Positions 1-8,899 of a stretch of DNA of 64,000 nucleotides are shown here, one piece after another. How positions within the stretch are numbered: the first letter of the stretch is position 1; each line of letters starts with the position of its first letter. The stretch lies in NCBI RefSeq assembly GCF_001439845.1, contig NZ_JYLO01000001.1:1-64000 (forward strand), read 5' to 3'. This stretch comes from Pseudomonas lactis (GTDB lineage: Bacteria > Pseudomonadota > Gammaproteobacteria > Pseudomonadales > Pseudomonadaceae). Below the pieces are notes generated by a model. It ran no database searches and had not been told where the DNA came from. It was given only the letters and a program-made list of their open reading frames with translations. A program made the position numbers and the translations under genes.

Positions 1-1
1 T

Positions 2-117
2 TCTTGACGACCATAGAGCATTGGAACCACCTGATCCCATCCCGAACTCAGCAGTGAAACGATGCATCGCCGATGGTAGTGTGGGGTTTCCCCATGTGAG
101 AGTAGGTCATCGTCAAG
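2..117 (+). rRNA. rrf: 5S ribosomal RNA, first copy
   Basis: Part of the large ribosomal subunit. The sequence has the standard gammaproteobacterial 5S body (ACCTGATCCCATCCCGAACT, CGATGCATCGCCGATGGTAG, GGGGTTTCCCCATGTGAGAG). The 5' end CTTGACG (3-9) pairs with CGTCAAG at 111-117, which closes helix I and sets the ends. It sits at the window edge, so the 16S and 23S genes of the operon should lie just outside. Confidence 0.97.
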
Positions 118-127
118 ATTAAATTCC

Positions 128-161
128 AAAACCCCTGTCTGCTAACGCAGACAGGGGTTTT
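128..161 (+). terminator. Intrinsic terminator after first 5S gene
   Basis: A-rich lead, arms CCCCTGTCTGC and GCAGACAGGGG around a TAAC loop, then TTTT. It is a textbook rho-independent terminator 10 bases after the 5S gene, although a second 5S gene follows it. Confidence 0.9.
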
Positions 162-226
162 GTTTATGTAGAAGCTCATGAATTTCACCGGCACGTTGCC
201 AACCCAACGGTCTGGTACACAGAATT

Positions 227-342
227 TCTTGACGACCATAGAGCATTGGAACCACCTGATCCCATCCCGAACTCAGCAGTGAAACGATGCATCGCCGATG
301 GTAGTGTGGGGTTTCCCCATGTGAGAGTAGGTCATCGTCAAG
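227..342 (+). rRNA. rrf: 5S ribosomal RNA, second tandem copy
   Basis: Second 5S gene, 225 bases downstream of the first and identical to it by eye over the gene body. CTTGACG (228-234) pairs with CGTCAAG (336-342). Some Pseudomonas rRNA operons end with two 5S genes. Whether this copy is read through the first terminator or has its own promoter in 162-226 cannot be told from the sequence; I see no clear -35/-10 pair there. Confidence 0.96.
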
Positions 343-353
343 ATTGAATTCCG

Positions 354-386
354 AAACCCCTGTCTGCTAACGCAGACAGGGGTTTT
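354..386 (+). terminator. Intrinsic terminator after second 5S gene
   Basis: Same arms as the first terminator (CCCCTGTCTGC / GCAGACAGGGG, TAAC loop) followed by TTTT. The 5S gene plus terminator was duplicated as one unit. Confidence 0.9.
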
Positions 387-477
387 GTCGTTTAGGGCGG
401 CCCGTCACAGCCCATCTACGCGACACTTACCGCCTGTCGGTTTCCTACGCTAAAAGAAGATGCTTCTCACAAATTCC

Positions 478-504
478 TAAGATTTGTCGAAGTTTGGCCG
501 AAAG
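478..504 (+). promoter_or_regulatory. Probable sigma-28 (FliA) promoter of the chemoreceptor gene
   Basis: TAAGATTT (478-485), an exact 11-base spacer, then GCCGAAAG (497-504). The enterobacterial FliA consensus is TAAAGTTT-N11-GCCGATAA, so both boxes and the spacing agree well. It lies 113 bases upstream of the MCP start codon, in the right direction. Chemoreceptor genes are typical FliA targets. The remainder of 390-617 shows nothing else I can support. Confidence 0.65.
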
Positions 505-617
505 CCTGACGAGCCATGCGTGCACCGAAATAGAGCGACCGCAGAGTCCGCCTATCCCGTTACATGGAATGTTCCACTCGGCACGCTCACCCCCCTTTGG
601 CAAAAGAAGTCGATGAA

Positions 618-2498
618 ATGAATCTCAAGTTCAGTCATAAAATTCTGTTGGCCGCGTCAGGCGTCGTGGTTTTAGCCTTTGCGCTATTCACGCTCTACAA
701 CGACTATCTGCAGCGCAGCACCATCAGGCAAAACCTCACTTCGTCCATCCAGCAATCCGGCGAGCTCACTGCCAGCAGTGTGCAGAACTGGCTCAGTGGT
801 CGCATCCTGGTTCTCGAGAACCTGGCGCAAAACGTTGCCCACCAGGGCAGCGCCGCCGATCTTCCTGGTTTGGTCGATCAACCAGCGCTTACCAGCAACT
901 TCCAGTTCACCTATGTGGGACAAGCCAACGGGGTATTCACCCAGCGCCCTGACGCGAAGATGCCTGACGACTACGACCCTCGTCAGCGCCCTTGGTACAA
1001 GCAAGCAGTACTCGCGGACAAAACCATGCTTACTCCGCCTTATATGGCGGCTGTGGGCGGTCAGATCGTGACAATTGCCATGCCGGTGAAAAAGAACGGC
1101 GAGTTGTTGGGTGTTGTCGGTGGTGACCTGAGCCTGCAGACACTGGTGAAGATCATCAACTCGGTAGACTTCGGTGGTATCGGCCATGCGTTTCTGGTCA
1201 GCGGCGATGGCCAGGTCATCGTCAGTCCGGACCAGGACCAGGTGATGAAGAACCTCAAGGACATCTACCCTGGCACCAACGTGCGCATTGAGAAGCTCAA
1301 TCAGGACGTCGTACTCAAAGGACAGGATCGCATCCTCTCTTTCACGCCTATCAGCGGCTTGCCTGGCGCTGACTGGTACATAGGCCTGTCGATCGACAAA
1401 GAAAAAGCCTATGCCCCACTAGGCAAATTCCGCACTTCGGCCTTGATTGCGATGTTGATCGCCGTTGTGGCCATTGCGGTGCTCCTGAGCCTGTTGATTC
1501 AAGTACTGTTGCGCCCGCTGACCACCATGGGCGTGGCCATGCAGGACATTGCCCAAGGCGAAGGTGATTTGACCCGACGTCTGGACGTGACCAGCAAAGA
1601 CGAGTTCGGTGAGGTCGGCAGCGCATTCAACCAGTTCGTCGAGCGAATCCACGCATCGATTTCCGAAGTGTCTTCGGCAACACGCCAGGTGCACGATTTG
1701 TCCCAGCGTGTGATGGCTTCATCGAATGCGTCGATCATCGGCTCTGACGAACAGAGCGCACGTACCAACAGCGTGGCTGCAGCCATCAACGAACTGGGTG
1801 CTGCCACCCAGGAAATCGCGCGTAACGCCGCTGATGCGTCCCAGCACGCCAGTGGTGCCAGCGAACAAGCTGACGATGGTCGTAAAGTGGTGGAGCAAAC
1901 CATCCAGGCGATGTCTGAGTTGTCGCAAAAGATCAGCCTGTCTTGCACTCAGATCGAAACCCTCAATGCCAGTACCGATAACATCGGGCACATCCTGGAT
2001 GTGATCAAAGGCATTTCCCAACAAACCAACCTGCTAGCCCTCAACGCGGCGATCGAAGCGGCCCGTGCTGGTGAAGCCGGGCGTGGTTTTGCCGTGGTGG
2101 CGGATGAAGTGCGTAATTTGGCGCACCGTACCCAGGAGTCGGCAGAAGAAATCCACAAGATGATCACCTCGCTGCAAGTGGGCTCTCGTGAAGCCGTGAC
2201 CACCATGAACGCCAGCCAGGCTTCCAGCGAAGAAAGTGTTGAAGTCGCCAATCAGGCAGGTGAGCGCTTGGTCAGCGTGACGCAACGTATCGTTGAGATT
2301 GATGGCATGAACCAATCCGTTGCGGCCGCGACTGAAGAGCAGACCGCAGTGGTTGAAACCCTCAACGTCGATATCAACCAGATCAACCTCTTGAACCAGC
2401 AAGGTGTGGCCAACCTCAACGAAACGCTCAAGGACTGCGATGCGCTGTCCCAGCAGGCCAGCCGATTGAAGCAATTGGTCGATAGCTTCAAGATCTGA
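618..2498 (+). CDS. Methyl-accepting chemotaxis protein, PctA/CtaA-type amino-acid receptor
   Basis: Transmembrane chemoreceptor that reports ligand binding to CheA/CheW. The 626-residue protein starts with a short cytoplasmic tail and TM1 (about 9-27), followed by a periplasmic dCache sensor (about 30-290), TM2 (about 291-313), HAMP, and a long signalling coiled coil with the hairpin tip [20 protein letters not shown] near residue 490. The sensor carries the amino-acid-binding residues of the family with PctA-like spacing: Y119, R124, W126, Y142 and D170. This predicts free L-amino acids as ligands. There is no C-terminal CheR-binding pentapeptide. The ATG at 564 would add 18 unlikely residues; ATG 618 gives the usual [13 protein letters not shown] start. 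It is preceded by a probable FliA promoter and stands alone. Confidence 0.93.
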   Translation: MNLKFSHKILLAASGVVVLAFALFTLYNDYLQRSTIRQNLTSSIQQSGELTASSVQNWLSGRILVLENLAQNVAHQGSAADLPGLVDQPALTSNFQFTYVGQANGVFTQRPDAKMPDDYDPRQRPWYKQAVLADKTMLTPPYMAAVGGQIVTIAMPVKKNGELLGVVGGDLSLQTLVKIINSVDFGGIGHAFLVSGDGQVIVSPDQDQVMKNLKDIYPGTNVRIEKLNQDVVLKGQDRILSFTPISGLPGADWYIGLSIDKEKAYAPLGKFRTSALIAMLIAVVAIAVLLSLLIQVLLRPLTTMGVAMQDIAQGEGDLTRRLDVTSKDEFGEVGSAFNQFVERIHASISEVSSATRQVHDLSQRVMASSNASIIGSDEQSARTNSVAAAINELGAATQEIARNAADASQHASGASEQADDGRKVVEQTIQAMSELSQKISLSCTQIETLNASTDNIGHILDVIKGISQQTNLLALNAAIEAARAGEAGRGFAVVADEVRNLAHRTQESAEEIHKMITSLQVGSREAVTTMNASQASSEESVEVANQAGERLVSVTQRIVEIDGMNQSVAAATEEQTAVVETLNVDINQINLLNQQGVANLNETLKDCDALSQQASRLKQLVDSFKI

Positions 2499-2509
2499 TT
2501 CTGACTGCA

Positions 2510-2533
2510 TCGGAGCGAGGCCACTCGCTCCGA
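2510..2533. terminator. Hairpin between convergent MCP and mgo operon
   Basis: Arms CGGAGCGAG (2511-2519) and CTCGCTCCG (2524-2532), loop GCCA, plus a flanking T-A pair. It lies between two genes that converge and could end transcription from both sides. Neither side has a good T-run, so the terminator call is moderate. Confidence 0.55.
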
Positions 2534-2561
2534 CTGCTTGGCCCTGCGTCCACGGTGCTAT

Positions 2562-5500
2562 TCAGAGGAAGCTAATAGCGCTCAGATAGTCGCAGCCTTT
2601 GCGTAACAGCGCCTGGCTCTTGGGTGGATAGCACATCCCCATTTTTTCCAAGCCCCACCGGGCATTGTCGTAACGGATCATCGACGTGTCACCGATGTCT
2701 TCGCCCAGCCCGTCCAGATAAAAGCCCAGCACCCCGAACAGGGCGTTATCACGGCTCACTTTGCGCAACGCTCGTTGCCACTCTTCAACGCTGACTCGGT
2801 CAAAAACGTGCCCAGCCTCGCTGAAGGCATCGAGGTACTGATCCCAATTCAAGGGCTGCGGATTGTGCAAGTTGAACACGTTTCGCTCGGTGTCAAAATG
2901 AGCGCTATGGAAAGCGATGAAACGCGCCAGGAAGTCCACCGGCATCAGATCGAAATTGGCCTCCAGTCGCGGGACGAGCCCCAATTGCAGAGACCCCTTG
3001 AGCATCAACAGCAAGCGGTTTTTCTGTGGCTGACAAACACCGTTCTGGCTATTGAAGCTGATATTCCCCGGACGATGAATATTAACCCAGGCCCCTTGCT
3101 CGACTGCTCGTCCTAATAGCCGCTCGGCGACCCACTTGGAAAGGTTGTAGCCATTTTTCACGTAGAGCGGCAGTGTGCGCCGGGCAGGCGTTTCAAGCAC
3201 GTACCCATCGGCGTCCACGCTGCTGCAGGCTGAGAGCGTCGAGATGAAATTGAGGACCTTCTTGCAATGGGTCTCGCAAAGACGCAGGCACTCCAGCACC
3301 GGTTCGACGTTGTCCTTGGCGAGTGAGGCGTAATCCATCACATGATTGACCTGCGCGGCGTTATGCACCACCACGCCGTAATGGCGGGCCAGGTGCTCGT
3401 ACACGTCATCGGCCAAGCCCAGGCGGGGTTTACGAATATCAGCGGCGTATACCTGCACTCGGCTCAGGTCCAGATCTTCCAAGCGGTATTCACGCAACGC
3501 CTGGGCGAACCTTGCCGCCGCCTTATGGCCGGGTAACTCACGCACCAGGCACGCCACGTTCTGCGCGCCGCCAGCCAGCAGTGCCTGGACGATATGCACC
3601 CCGACAAAGCTGTTCGCCCCGGTGACGATGGCTTTGCGCGTGTCTCCCGCAAGGACCGCGGGCAGCGTCTCGACCTCCAGTGCTCGCGTCGCGTCTTGCT
3701 CCATCTGGTTGGACCGGGTATCCGGCAGCGTGCCGCCATCCATGAGTGCGGCCAATGTGCGGATGGTCGGCGTCTCAAAAAAGGGGCTCAGGCAGAAGCT
3801 ACGACCAAACTGCTCGCGCAGGCGTAGCAACAGGGTCGACAACAGGATGGAGTGGCCACCGAGGTTGAAAAAACTCTCATCGATCGAGAGGTCGCCAGCG
3901 GGTAATCCCAACAGTTCACCCCACAGGTCAGCCAGTTGTGCCTGCAAAGGGTCTTGTACGCGGCAGCGGCTCACCCCGACGGGTGTAGTTATTGGCATGG
4001 CCAGTAAGGCCTTGCGATCAATCTTGCCGTTATTCGAACGGGGCATGCCTGCCAGCTCGCTCCAAGCGCTTGGCTGCATGTGCACGGGCAACCATTGCCG
4101 AGCGTATTCCTTCAGGCTTGCCAGCGTAGCGCCAGGTTCTGGCTGGGTGACAAACCCGATGACTCTGTGTGCCGCATCGATCACCACTGCCACTTGGCGA
4201 AACAAGCGACTATCGCGCAAGCACTGTTCAATATCCCGAGGCTGAACTCGAAACCCGCGGATCTTGACTTGCTCATCCCGACGGCCGCCCAGCTCGATGC
4301 CTACTTGCGTCCATTTCGCCAAGTCGCCGCTGCGATAAGCCTGCAGCACTTGCCCATTGGGCAGTGTCAGTGCCACGAACGGATTGTCGGCCAGGGACGG
4401 TGTATTCGAATAACCCAGGCTTACTCCGGGACCGACAATGTACAAGTCGCCCATTACCTGTTCATCCACGGGCTGCAGGTTCTCGTCGAGAATCAGCACC
4501 TGGCTGTTGGCGATGGGAAGTCCGACATTGCGATGGCTGTCGCCCCGTTGGAATACTCGATGGGTCGCCAGCACAGTGGCCTCGGTCGGCCCATAGAGGT
4601 TATGCAACTGGCATTGACCGGCCAGTTGTTCGATCACGCAGGGCTCGCAGAAATCACCTCCGGTCAGCAGATGGGTCATGCCCAATGGCTGATCCAGCGG
4701 CAGGATACTGAGCAGCGCCGGTGGCACGAACCCATGCGTGACGCGTTGCTGGCGAATCAGCTCTAGCAGTTGCTGAGGGTCGTGACGTTGGTCTGGGGTG
4801 GGGACGATCAACTCGGCGCCGGCGACCAAGGTCGGGAAAATATCGATCAGTGACGAATCGAAGCCCAGCGGCGAAAACTGCAGGACGCGGCTGTGTTGAT
4901 CCAACGCCACGCAACTGACGAGCCAGGCCGTGAAATGCGCCAGGTTGTATTGGCTCAGCAGTACCCCCTTGGGCTGGCCCGTCGTACCCGAGGTGAACAG
5001 TGCCACGCACGGCTCGTCGGCACGGGGATGACGGCGCATCAGCGGTTGCGTCATGTCGGCGCTGTGCGCGGCAACCTGGCTCACATCAAGTGAAACGAAA
5101 CGCTCTCGCAATGGGTGCTGGCCATTCTCCAGCAGCACACAGGCCTTGAGGCTGGTCAGCATGCAGTGCTGGCGTTGCTCCGGGTGGTCAGGCACCAGCG
5201 GCAAATACACGGCGCCACAGCCAAGCACCGCGAGAATGCTGGCGTACAACTCGGCGGATTTCTCCAGGCATACGCCGACCACTTGTGGAGCCCCGGCATC
5301 CTCCAGCAAGGGAAGCAGGCGTTGTTGAATAGCCATGGCTTGTTGCTGGAGCTGCCGATAAGTCAGCGCATGACCGGCGGTGTTCAGCACTGTTCGATGT
5401 GCGAAGGTATTGAGGCTGGCCTGCAGCCGTTCGATCATAGGCGTTCGGGCCGCGTGCAGTAAGGCAGAGTCCGCCGTGTGGTTGAACCGGTGCATGAAAG

Positions 5501-5939
5501 CCAAGGCATCCAGCTCTTGCAGACTCTGTTCAGGCCAGGCGTTAGCAGTGGCCGTTGCCGAGAAATAAGCGGGATCTCTTGAGAAACCGCAGACCAACAA
5601 AGCAGCGCATTCCACCAATGCATCCGTTGCCTGCTGGCGCAACCGCTGCCCATTGCCGCTGGGCTCCTGGGCAACGTCTTGCACAGCTAGCAGGCGCCGC
5701 TCGCGGTCATAGCAGCGCAACTGCAGTAAGGGCAGCCCGTGTTCGCAGAGCGGGCCGATACCCACGCGCAAGCTTAACCAAGGCGCACTGGTGGGCGAGG
5801 GCGGCAGCGGCTGACTCCCGTCGTCAATCATCAGGTCGATAGACCCCGCTCCTGCCACATGCCCATATTGCTCCAGCTCCTGCTTGAGCGCCTCCAGAGC
5901 TTTACTGGTGCCACGCCACTCGATCTGCAAGCGCCTCAT
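2562..5939 (-). CDS. mgoA: NRPS-like A-T-R enzyme, MgoA/PvfC family
   Basis: Activates an amino acid, loads it on a carrier domain and releases it by NADPH reduction as an aldehyde. Domain order in 1125 residues: an N-terminal stretch of about 170 without a clear match; adenylation domain with TSGTTGQPKG (about 312), YGPTE (about 447), YRSGDLAKW, GRRDEQVKIRGFR and NNGKIDRKAL; carrier domain FFNLGGHSILL with the pantetheine Ser near 697; thioester reductase with VTGANSFVG (about 770) and Y-x-x-x-K in NGYNLSKW (about 930). There is no condensation or thioesterase domain. It overlaps the upstream diiron oxygenase gene by 4 bases. This matches MgoA (P. syringae) and PvfC (P. entomophila). The binding pocket read by eye resembles leucine-type codes (see findings). 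Confidence 0.88.
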   Translation of the reverse strand: MRRLQIEWRGTSKALEALKQELEQYGHVAGAGSIDLMIDDGSQPLPPSPTSAPWLSLRVGIGPLCEHGLPLLQLRCYDRERRLLAVQDVAQEPSGNGQRLRQQATDALVECAALLVCGFSRDPAYFSATATANAWPEQSLQELDALAFMHRFNHTADSALLHAARTPMIERLQASLNTFAHRTVLNTAGHALTYRQLQQQAMAIQQRLLPLLEDAGAPQVVGVCLEKSAELYASILAVLGCGAVYLPLVPDHPEQRQHCMLTSLKACVLLENGQHPLRERFVSLDVSQVAAHSADMTQPLMRRHPRADEPCVALFTSGTTGQPKGVLLSQYNLAHFTAWLVSCVALDQHSRVLQFSPLGFDSSLIDIFPTLVAGAELIVPTPDQRHDPQQLLELIRQQRVTHGFVPPALLSILPLDQPLGMTHLLTGGDFCEPCVIEQLAGQCQLHNLYGPTEATVLATHRVFQRGDSHRNVGLPIANSQVLILDENLQPVDEQVMGDLYIVGPGVSLGYSNTPSLADNPFVALTLPNGQVLQAYRSGDLAKWTQVGIELGGRRDEQVKIRGFRVQPRDIEQCLRDSRLFRQVAVVIDAAHRVIGFVTQPEPGATLASLKEYARQWLPVHMQPSAWSELAGMPRSNNGKIDRKALLAMPITTPVGVSRCRVQDPLQAQLADLWGELLGLPAGDLSIDESFFNLGGHSILLSTLLLRLREQFGRSFCLSPFFETPTIRTLAALMDGGTLPDTRSNQMEQDATRALEVETLPAVLAGDTRKAIVTGANSFVGVHIVQALLAGGAQNVACLVRELPGHKAAARFAQALREYRLEDLDLSRVQVYAADIRKPRLGLADDVYEHLARHYGVVVHNAAQVNHVMDYASLAKDNVEPVLECLRLCETHCKKVLNFISTLSACSSVDADGYVLETPARRTLPLYVKNGYNLSKWVAERLLGRAVEQGAWVNIHRPGNISFNSQNGVCQPQKNRLLLMLKGSLQLGLVPRLEANFDLMPVDFLARFIAFHSAHFDTERNVFNLHNPQPLNWDQYLDAFSEAGHVFDRVSVEEWQRALRKVSRDNALFGVLGFYLDGLGEDIGDTSMIRYDNARWGLEKMGMCYPPKSQALLRKGCDYLSAISFL

Positions 5940-6883
5940 GCCAACTTCCTCGCTACGGGCAGGTAGTCGCTCAGGGCTCGTGCCACGCTAGGGGTTTGCA
6001 GGACACCGCTGTGGTGCAGAAAGCCCATGATATTGGTCACCAGCGGATGTTGATGGGTGATGGGAAAGTCCAGCGCCTGGATTTCATCGCGCAATGCCAG
6101 GCGAGCGTCGGCACTGATAACCAAGTGTTCGATCAGTTGCAGATCGAAGTCTTTTTGTAGGTCGTTGGTCAGGTAGTGCGTCAGGAACACGGGCAGGGCT
6201 TGGGCAATGTGGTCGCGATCTTGCGGGCTTGCCGACTGCCAGTAGAGACGCACCAACTGTGTCCAGAACCGCGCATGCCGCCCTTCATCAAACAGATGAT
6301 CGGCCATCAGGCCGCGGACAGAAGATTTGACGCTGCCGTCTTTGGAAAATGCTGCGACGTCATGGGTGACGGTGTTCTCAGCGATGGCGACGCCGATCAA
6401 CTCAACGGCATCGTGCAAACATACCGGTACCTGCGCCTGGGCTGCCGGCAGCGCGCGGCCCAATTCAATTTGCCCGGGTAGATCAAGCGGTTGGATTCCG
6501 GTCATCTCCACGGCTTGCTGCAGAAAATCCAGCGCGACCAGCGCGTGGTAATCCTCGTCGACAACGACTGTCATCGCGTCGTAGCGGCAGGCGAGCGGGA
6601 AGGGCAGGGAGAAGCGATTTTTAGCGATGCTGCGCGCGGTTTTGTCGACGATCTCGGTTTCGAAAATCACCACGTCATTGATGAATTTATAGAAGCTTTG
6701 CATCAGTACGAAGTCGCGCCATTGTGGGCAGTGCTTGAGAAAGGTTGCACTCAGCACCAGAGGCTGGCGGCACAGGGGGAAGATGAGTTTGTCGTCGTCT
6801 TCCAACATCCGCCGGGGGCGTGTGCGGATGGTTGCGCGACGCTCCCAGTCATCGGCAAAGGATTGGTAGTGGGCGGCGTTCAC
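5936..6883 (-). CDS. mgoC: AurF-like diiron N-oxygenase, MgoC/PvfB family
   Basis: Soluble diiron enzyme expected to oxidise the amine of the amino-acid-derived intermediate in the mgo/pvf pathway. The 315-residue protein shows the AurF metal-ligand pattern: E75 (IFETE), E110-x-x-H113 (DEDYHA), E169 (AENTVTHD), and H196 with E200-x-x-H203 ([10 protein letters not shown]). The H-to-E spacing of four before the last E-x-x-H is as in AurF, so the site looks complete. ATG overlaps the stop of the upstream gene by 4 bases (6880-6883), and its own stop overlaps mgoA by 4 (5936-5939), so the three genes should be translationally coupled. N-oxygenation is inferred from the family, not from this sequence alone. 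Confidence 0.88.
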   Translation of the reverse strand: MNAAHYQSFADDWERRATIRTRPRRMLEDDDKLIFPLCRQPLVLSATFLKHCPQWRDFVLMQSFYKFINDVVIFETEIVDKTARSIAKNRFSLPFPLACRYDAMTVVVDEDYHALVALDFLQQAVEMTGIQPLDLPGQIELGRALPAAQAQVPVCLHDAVELIGVAIAENTVTHDVAAFSKDGSVKSSVRGLMADHLFDEGRHARFWTQLVRLYWQSASPQDRDHIAQALPVFLTHYLTNDLQKDFDLQLIEHLVISADARLALRDEIQALDFPITHQHPLVTNIMGFLHHSGVLQTPSVARALSDYLPVARKLA

Positions 6884-7638
6884 GGGCGTACCTCTTGCAT
6901 CGAAGCCAGTACGTCGTCCCAGAGGGTTATACGACTCTCCACGGCGCCCAGGGCGGCGTTATCGGCCTGTCTCTGACGGCTGGGGTCTGCTTCGAACAGA
7001 CGCTGTAGCAACTGATGCGCCGCAGGCCCGTGATCATCGCTGTCCATTTCGATATGGCGGCTGAGGTAGTGACATAACGTAGGGGCCTGCCGACCTATGA
7101 AAGCATGGCTATGCAAAAGCCTCTGGAACATAGACGGAATTACACTCTCGCGGCCATGCAGGAACGCCGCCGCCACACAGTGGGTCGGGGCGCTCAAGGC
7201 GATTTGTAAGGTGCTGTCGACGAAGCGGGCCACGCCCTGAGGCGCACCGATCATTTGCAACGCTGCGCTTACCTCCACTCCCTGGCTTTGCAACTCGATA
7301 AAGCGGGTGATTGCGACAGTGCTGGCGCCCACTTCCGTCATGGCGTCCAGGTACAGCTCGAAGTGGCTGCAATAGCCCCGTGTCGGGTGCTCGTCCGACT
7401 CTTCCGCCAATACGATTTCATTGATCAGGCGGGCAGCGTGCGGGTCAGCGCAGGGGAGCCAGGGCAGTTGCGTGCCGGTCAGGTCCTGTTGCAGGCGTTT
7501 GGTCAGGCTCATGAAGTCCCACACAGCAAATACATGGTATTGCATAAAGTGTTGTAACTTGCCAAGAGTGGTTATTTCTATAAATAACGGGTGGCCGAAC
7601 AGTTTTTGTTTTTTTTGCTCAAGTAAATATTGATGCAT
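6880..7638 (-). CDS. mgoB: Haem-oxygenase-like diiron protein (DUF3050-like), MgoB/PvfA family
   Basis: First gene of the mgo/pvf-type operon, 252 residues, alpha-helical haem-oxygenase-like fold. Conserved blocks visible are [16 protein letters not shown] (about 35-50), [12 protein letters not shown] (about 73-84), [15 protein letters not shown] (about 90-104) and [15 protein letters not shown] (about 194-208). They provide the Glu/His/Asp residues expected for a diiron site of this superfamily (HDO). In the Burkholderia ham and Pseudomonas pvf/mgo pathways the homologue works with the AurF-like oxygenase and the NRPS. Start ATG 7638 gives [10 protein letters not shown]; the upstream ribosome site is weak (AGGCG). 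The 5' end of the gene and the DNA before it are AT-rich. Confidence 0.82.
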   Translation of the reverse strand: MHQYLLEQKKQKLFGHPLFIEITTLGKLQHFMQYHVFAVWDFMSLTKRLQQDLTGTQLPWLPCADPHAARLINEIVLAEESDEHPTRGYCSHFELYLDAMTEVGASTVAITRFIELQSQGVEVSAALQMIGAPQGVARFVDSTLQIALSAPTHCVAAAFLHGRESVIPSMFQRLLHSHAFIGRQAPTLCHYLSRHIEMDSDDHGPAAHQLLQRLFEADPSRQRQADNAALGAVESRITLWDDVLASMQEVRP

Positions 7639-8008
7639 GTTGACGCCTATAGTTGTTGCGAGTGCTGTAAAAGCAGTGTTGGAATATTATAGTTGTGGAT
7701 GTAAGAGTAACTTGGCCGCGACCACGCGCACGACGCTGCCTTTTAAATAGGCGGTCGCAGCGGTTTGTGAAAGCGGAGCTTGCTGGACGAAGATAATAAG
7801 CTGATTGAATGTTTGAACCGGTATACAAATGTATTAAAGGACTTTGCGGATGTTTGTATGTGCGGTAAGTTGCCAGGTTGTAGGTGGGATTTTTCCGTGC
7901 GCTAAGTCGGCGTTAATTGTCCTTTAGTTGATTTTTTTAATATGTCTGACGGAGCAACAATCCGGATAGGGAAGTTGCTCCGTCACGTAAGTATTAAGGG
8001 CTCAAGCG
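7639..8008. other. AT-rich intergenic region upstream of the mgo operon
   Basis: About 370 bases without a supported gene. It should hold the mgo promoter (minus strand). The sequence is much richer in A/T than the genes around it. It contains a strong 12-bp inverted repeat at 7947-7985 (listed separately). I see no convincing sigma-70 -35/-10 pair, so the promoter is left unassigned. Confidence 0.6.
7947..7985. repeat. 12-bp perfect inverted repeat
   Basis: TGACGGAGCAAC (7947-7958) and GTTGCTCCGTCA (7974-7985) are exact reverse complements around a 15-base centre that itself contains the palindrome ATCCGGAT (7960-7967). No T-run follows on either strand, and the GntR gene already has a terminator. 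It may be a regulator site or an RNA hairpin for the mgo operon about 310 bases away. Confidence 0.7.
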
Positions 8009-8034
8009 AAAAAAACCGACTACCCGGCTTTTTT
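8009..8034 (-). terminator. Intrinsic terminator overlapping the end of the GntR gene
   Basis: On the minus strand AAAAAAGCCG, loop GGTAGT, CGGTTTTTTT: a ten-pair stem with one G-U wobble ending in a T-run. The stop codon of the GntR gene lies in the loop. The A-run on the other side makes it potentially bidirectional. Confidence 0.65.
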
Positions 8035-8727
8035 GTCGGCGCTCTCAAGGCCCCTGAGGTAGGTCGCGATTACCTCCATGCCTCGCATCAAGTGGTTACG
8101 CAGCGTCAGGATGCTCTCCTCGACCTTCTTCTGCGCTACCAGGCTCAGCAGTTCGCGGTGATCCTCCTGGGAAGTCTCGCCCAGCCCCATCGCTTCAAGG
8201 TTGAAGCGCAGAAAGCGCTCCTCCTCATTCAATCCGTGCTCGACCAGAGTGAGTAGCCGCTGGTTGGGCGCCTTGCCGTACAACACCATGTGAAACAGGC
8301 GATTGAGCCGACCAATCTCGGTGTAGTCTTTTTCGCTTTCCAGTGCATTGATACAGGCCTCGGCTTGAGCAAGGTCCGCGTCGGTGAGCAACGGAATCGA
8401 CAGGCGTAGGGCCTCGGACTCCAGCAGCATGCGCAAGGCATAGGTCTCAGCCGAATTGTCCTCGATCAGGGGGGCGACGACGGCACCCTTGTGAGTCACC
8501 ACATGCAGTAAGGATTGCGCCTCCAGCTGGCGCAAGGCTTCGCGCACGGGCATGCGGCTGACGCCGAACAGGCTGGCCAGTTCTTGCTGGCGCATGGCGG
8601 TGCCACAGGGCAATCGCCCATCGAGGATGGCATTACGCAAGGTTTCTTCAATAACGGAGCGCGCAAGATGGGCGGGAATAGGCCCGCTGATTTTGATGCT
8701 GCTTAATGGGTTCGGCTTCTGCGTCAC
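8020..8727 (-). CDS. GntR-family regulator, FadR/FCD subfamily
   Basis: DNA-binding regulator of 235 residues. The N-terminal winged helix (about 15-85) includes the GntR signature LASLFGVSRMPVREALRQLEAQSLL. The C-terminal FCD all-helical domain (about 95-225) has the histidines expected for metal or acid binding (LFHMVLYG, QEDHRELL, LRNHLMRG). FCD regulators usually sense small carboxylates. There is no obvious metabolic partner: the neighbours are the mgo operon and lapG. A perfect TTGGATCCAA palindrome 41 bases upstream of the start is a likely autoregulatory operator. Confidence 0.9.
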   Translation of the reverse strand: MTQKPNPLSSIKISGPIPAHLARSVIEETLRNAILDGRLPCGTAMRQQELASLFGVSRMPVREALRQLEAQSLLHVVTHKGAVVAPLIEDNSAETYALRMLLESEALRLSIPLLTDADLAQAEACINALESEKDYTEIGRLNRLFHMVLYGKAPNQRLLTLVEHGLNEEERFLRFNLEAMGLGETSQEDHRELLSLVAQKKVEESILTLRNHLMRGMEVIATYLRGLESADKKAG

Positions 8728-8767
8728 GGTTGCGCTATCCTCCCTTTTTGAATAATAGTTTGGCTAA

Positions 8768-8777
8768 TTGGATCCAA
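8768..8777. promoter_or_regulatory. Candidate GntR operator
   Basis: TTGGATCCAA is a perfect 10-bp palindrome in the divergent space between the GntR gene and lapG. Short AT-ended palindromes of this kind are typical operators for FCD-type GntR proteins. Its position, 41 bases before the GntR start, fits autorepression. Confidence 0.5.
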
Positions 8778-8899
8778 AGAACACTAAAGATGGGCCAGGC
8801 GCTTGTCAAACAGCCAAAGTTTCCGTTTGTAAGGGCTTACACAGCATACTTTGTGTCTCTCACAAGGGGCGGTTATAAAAACGGGGCTCCCGCGAATGA

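Noticed and set aside
162..226. Possible tRNA or promoter in the spacer between the two 5S genes
   Set aside because: No cloverleaf and no convincing -35/-10 pair can be drawn in this 65-base stretch.
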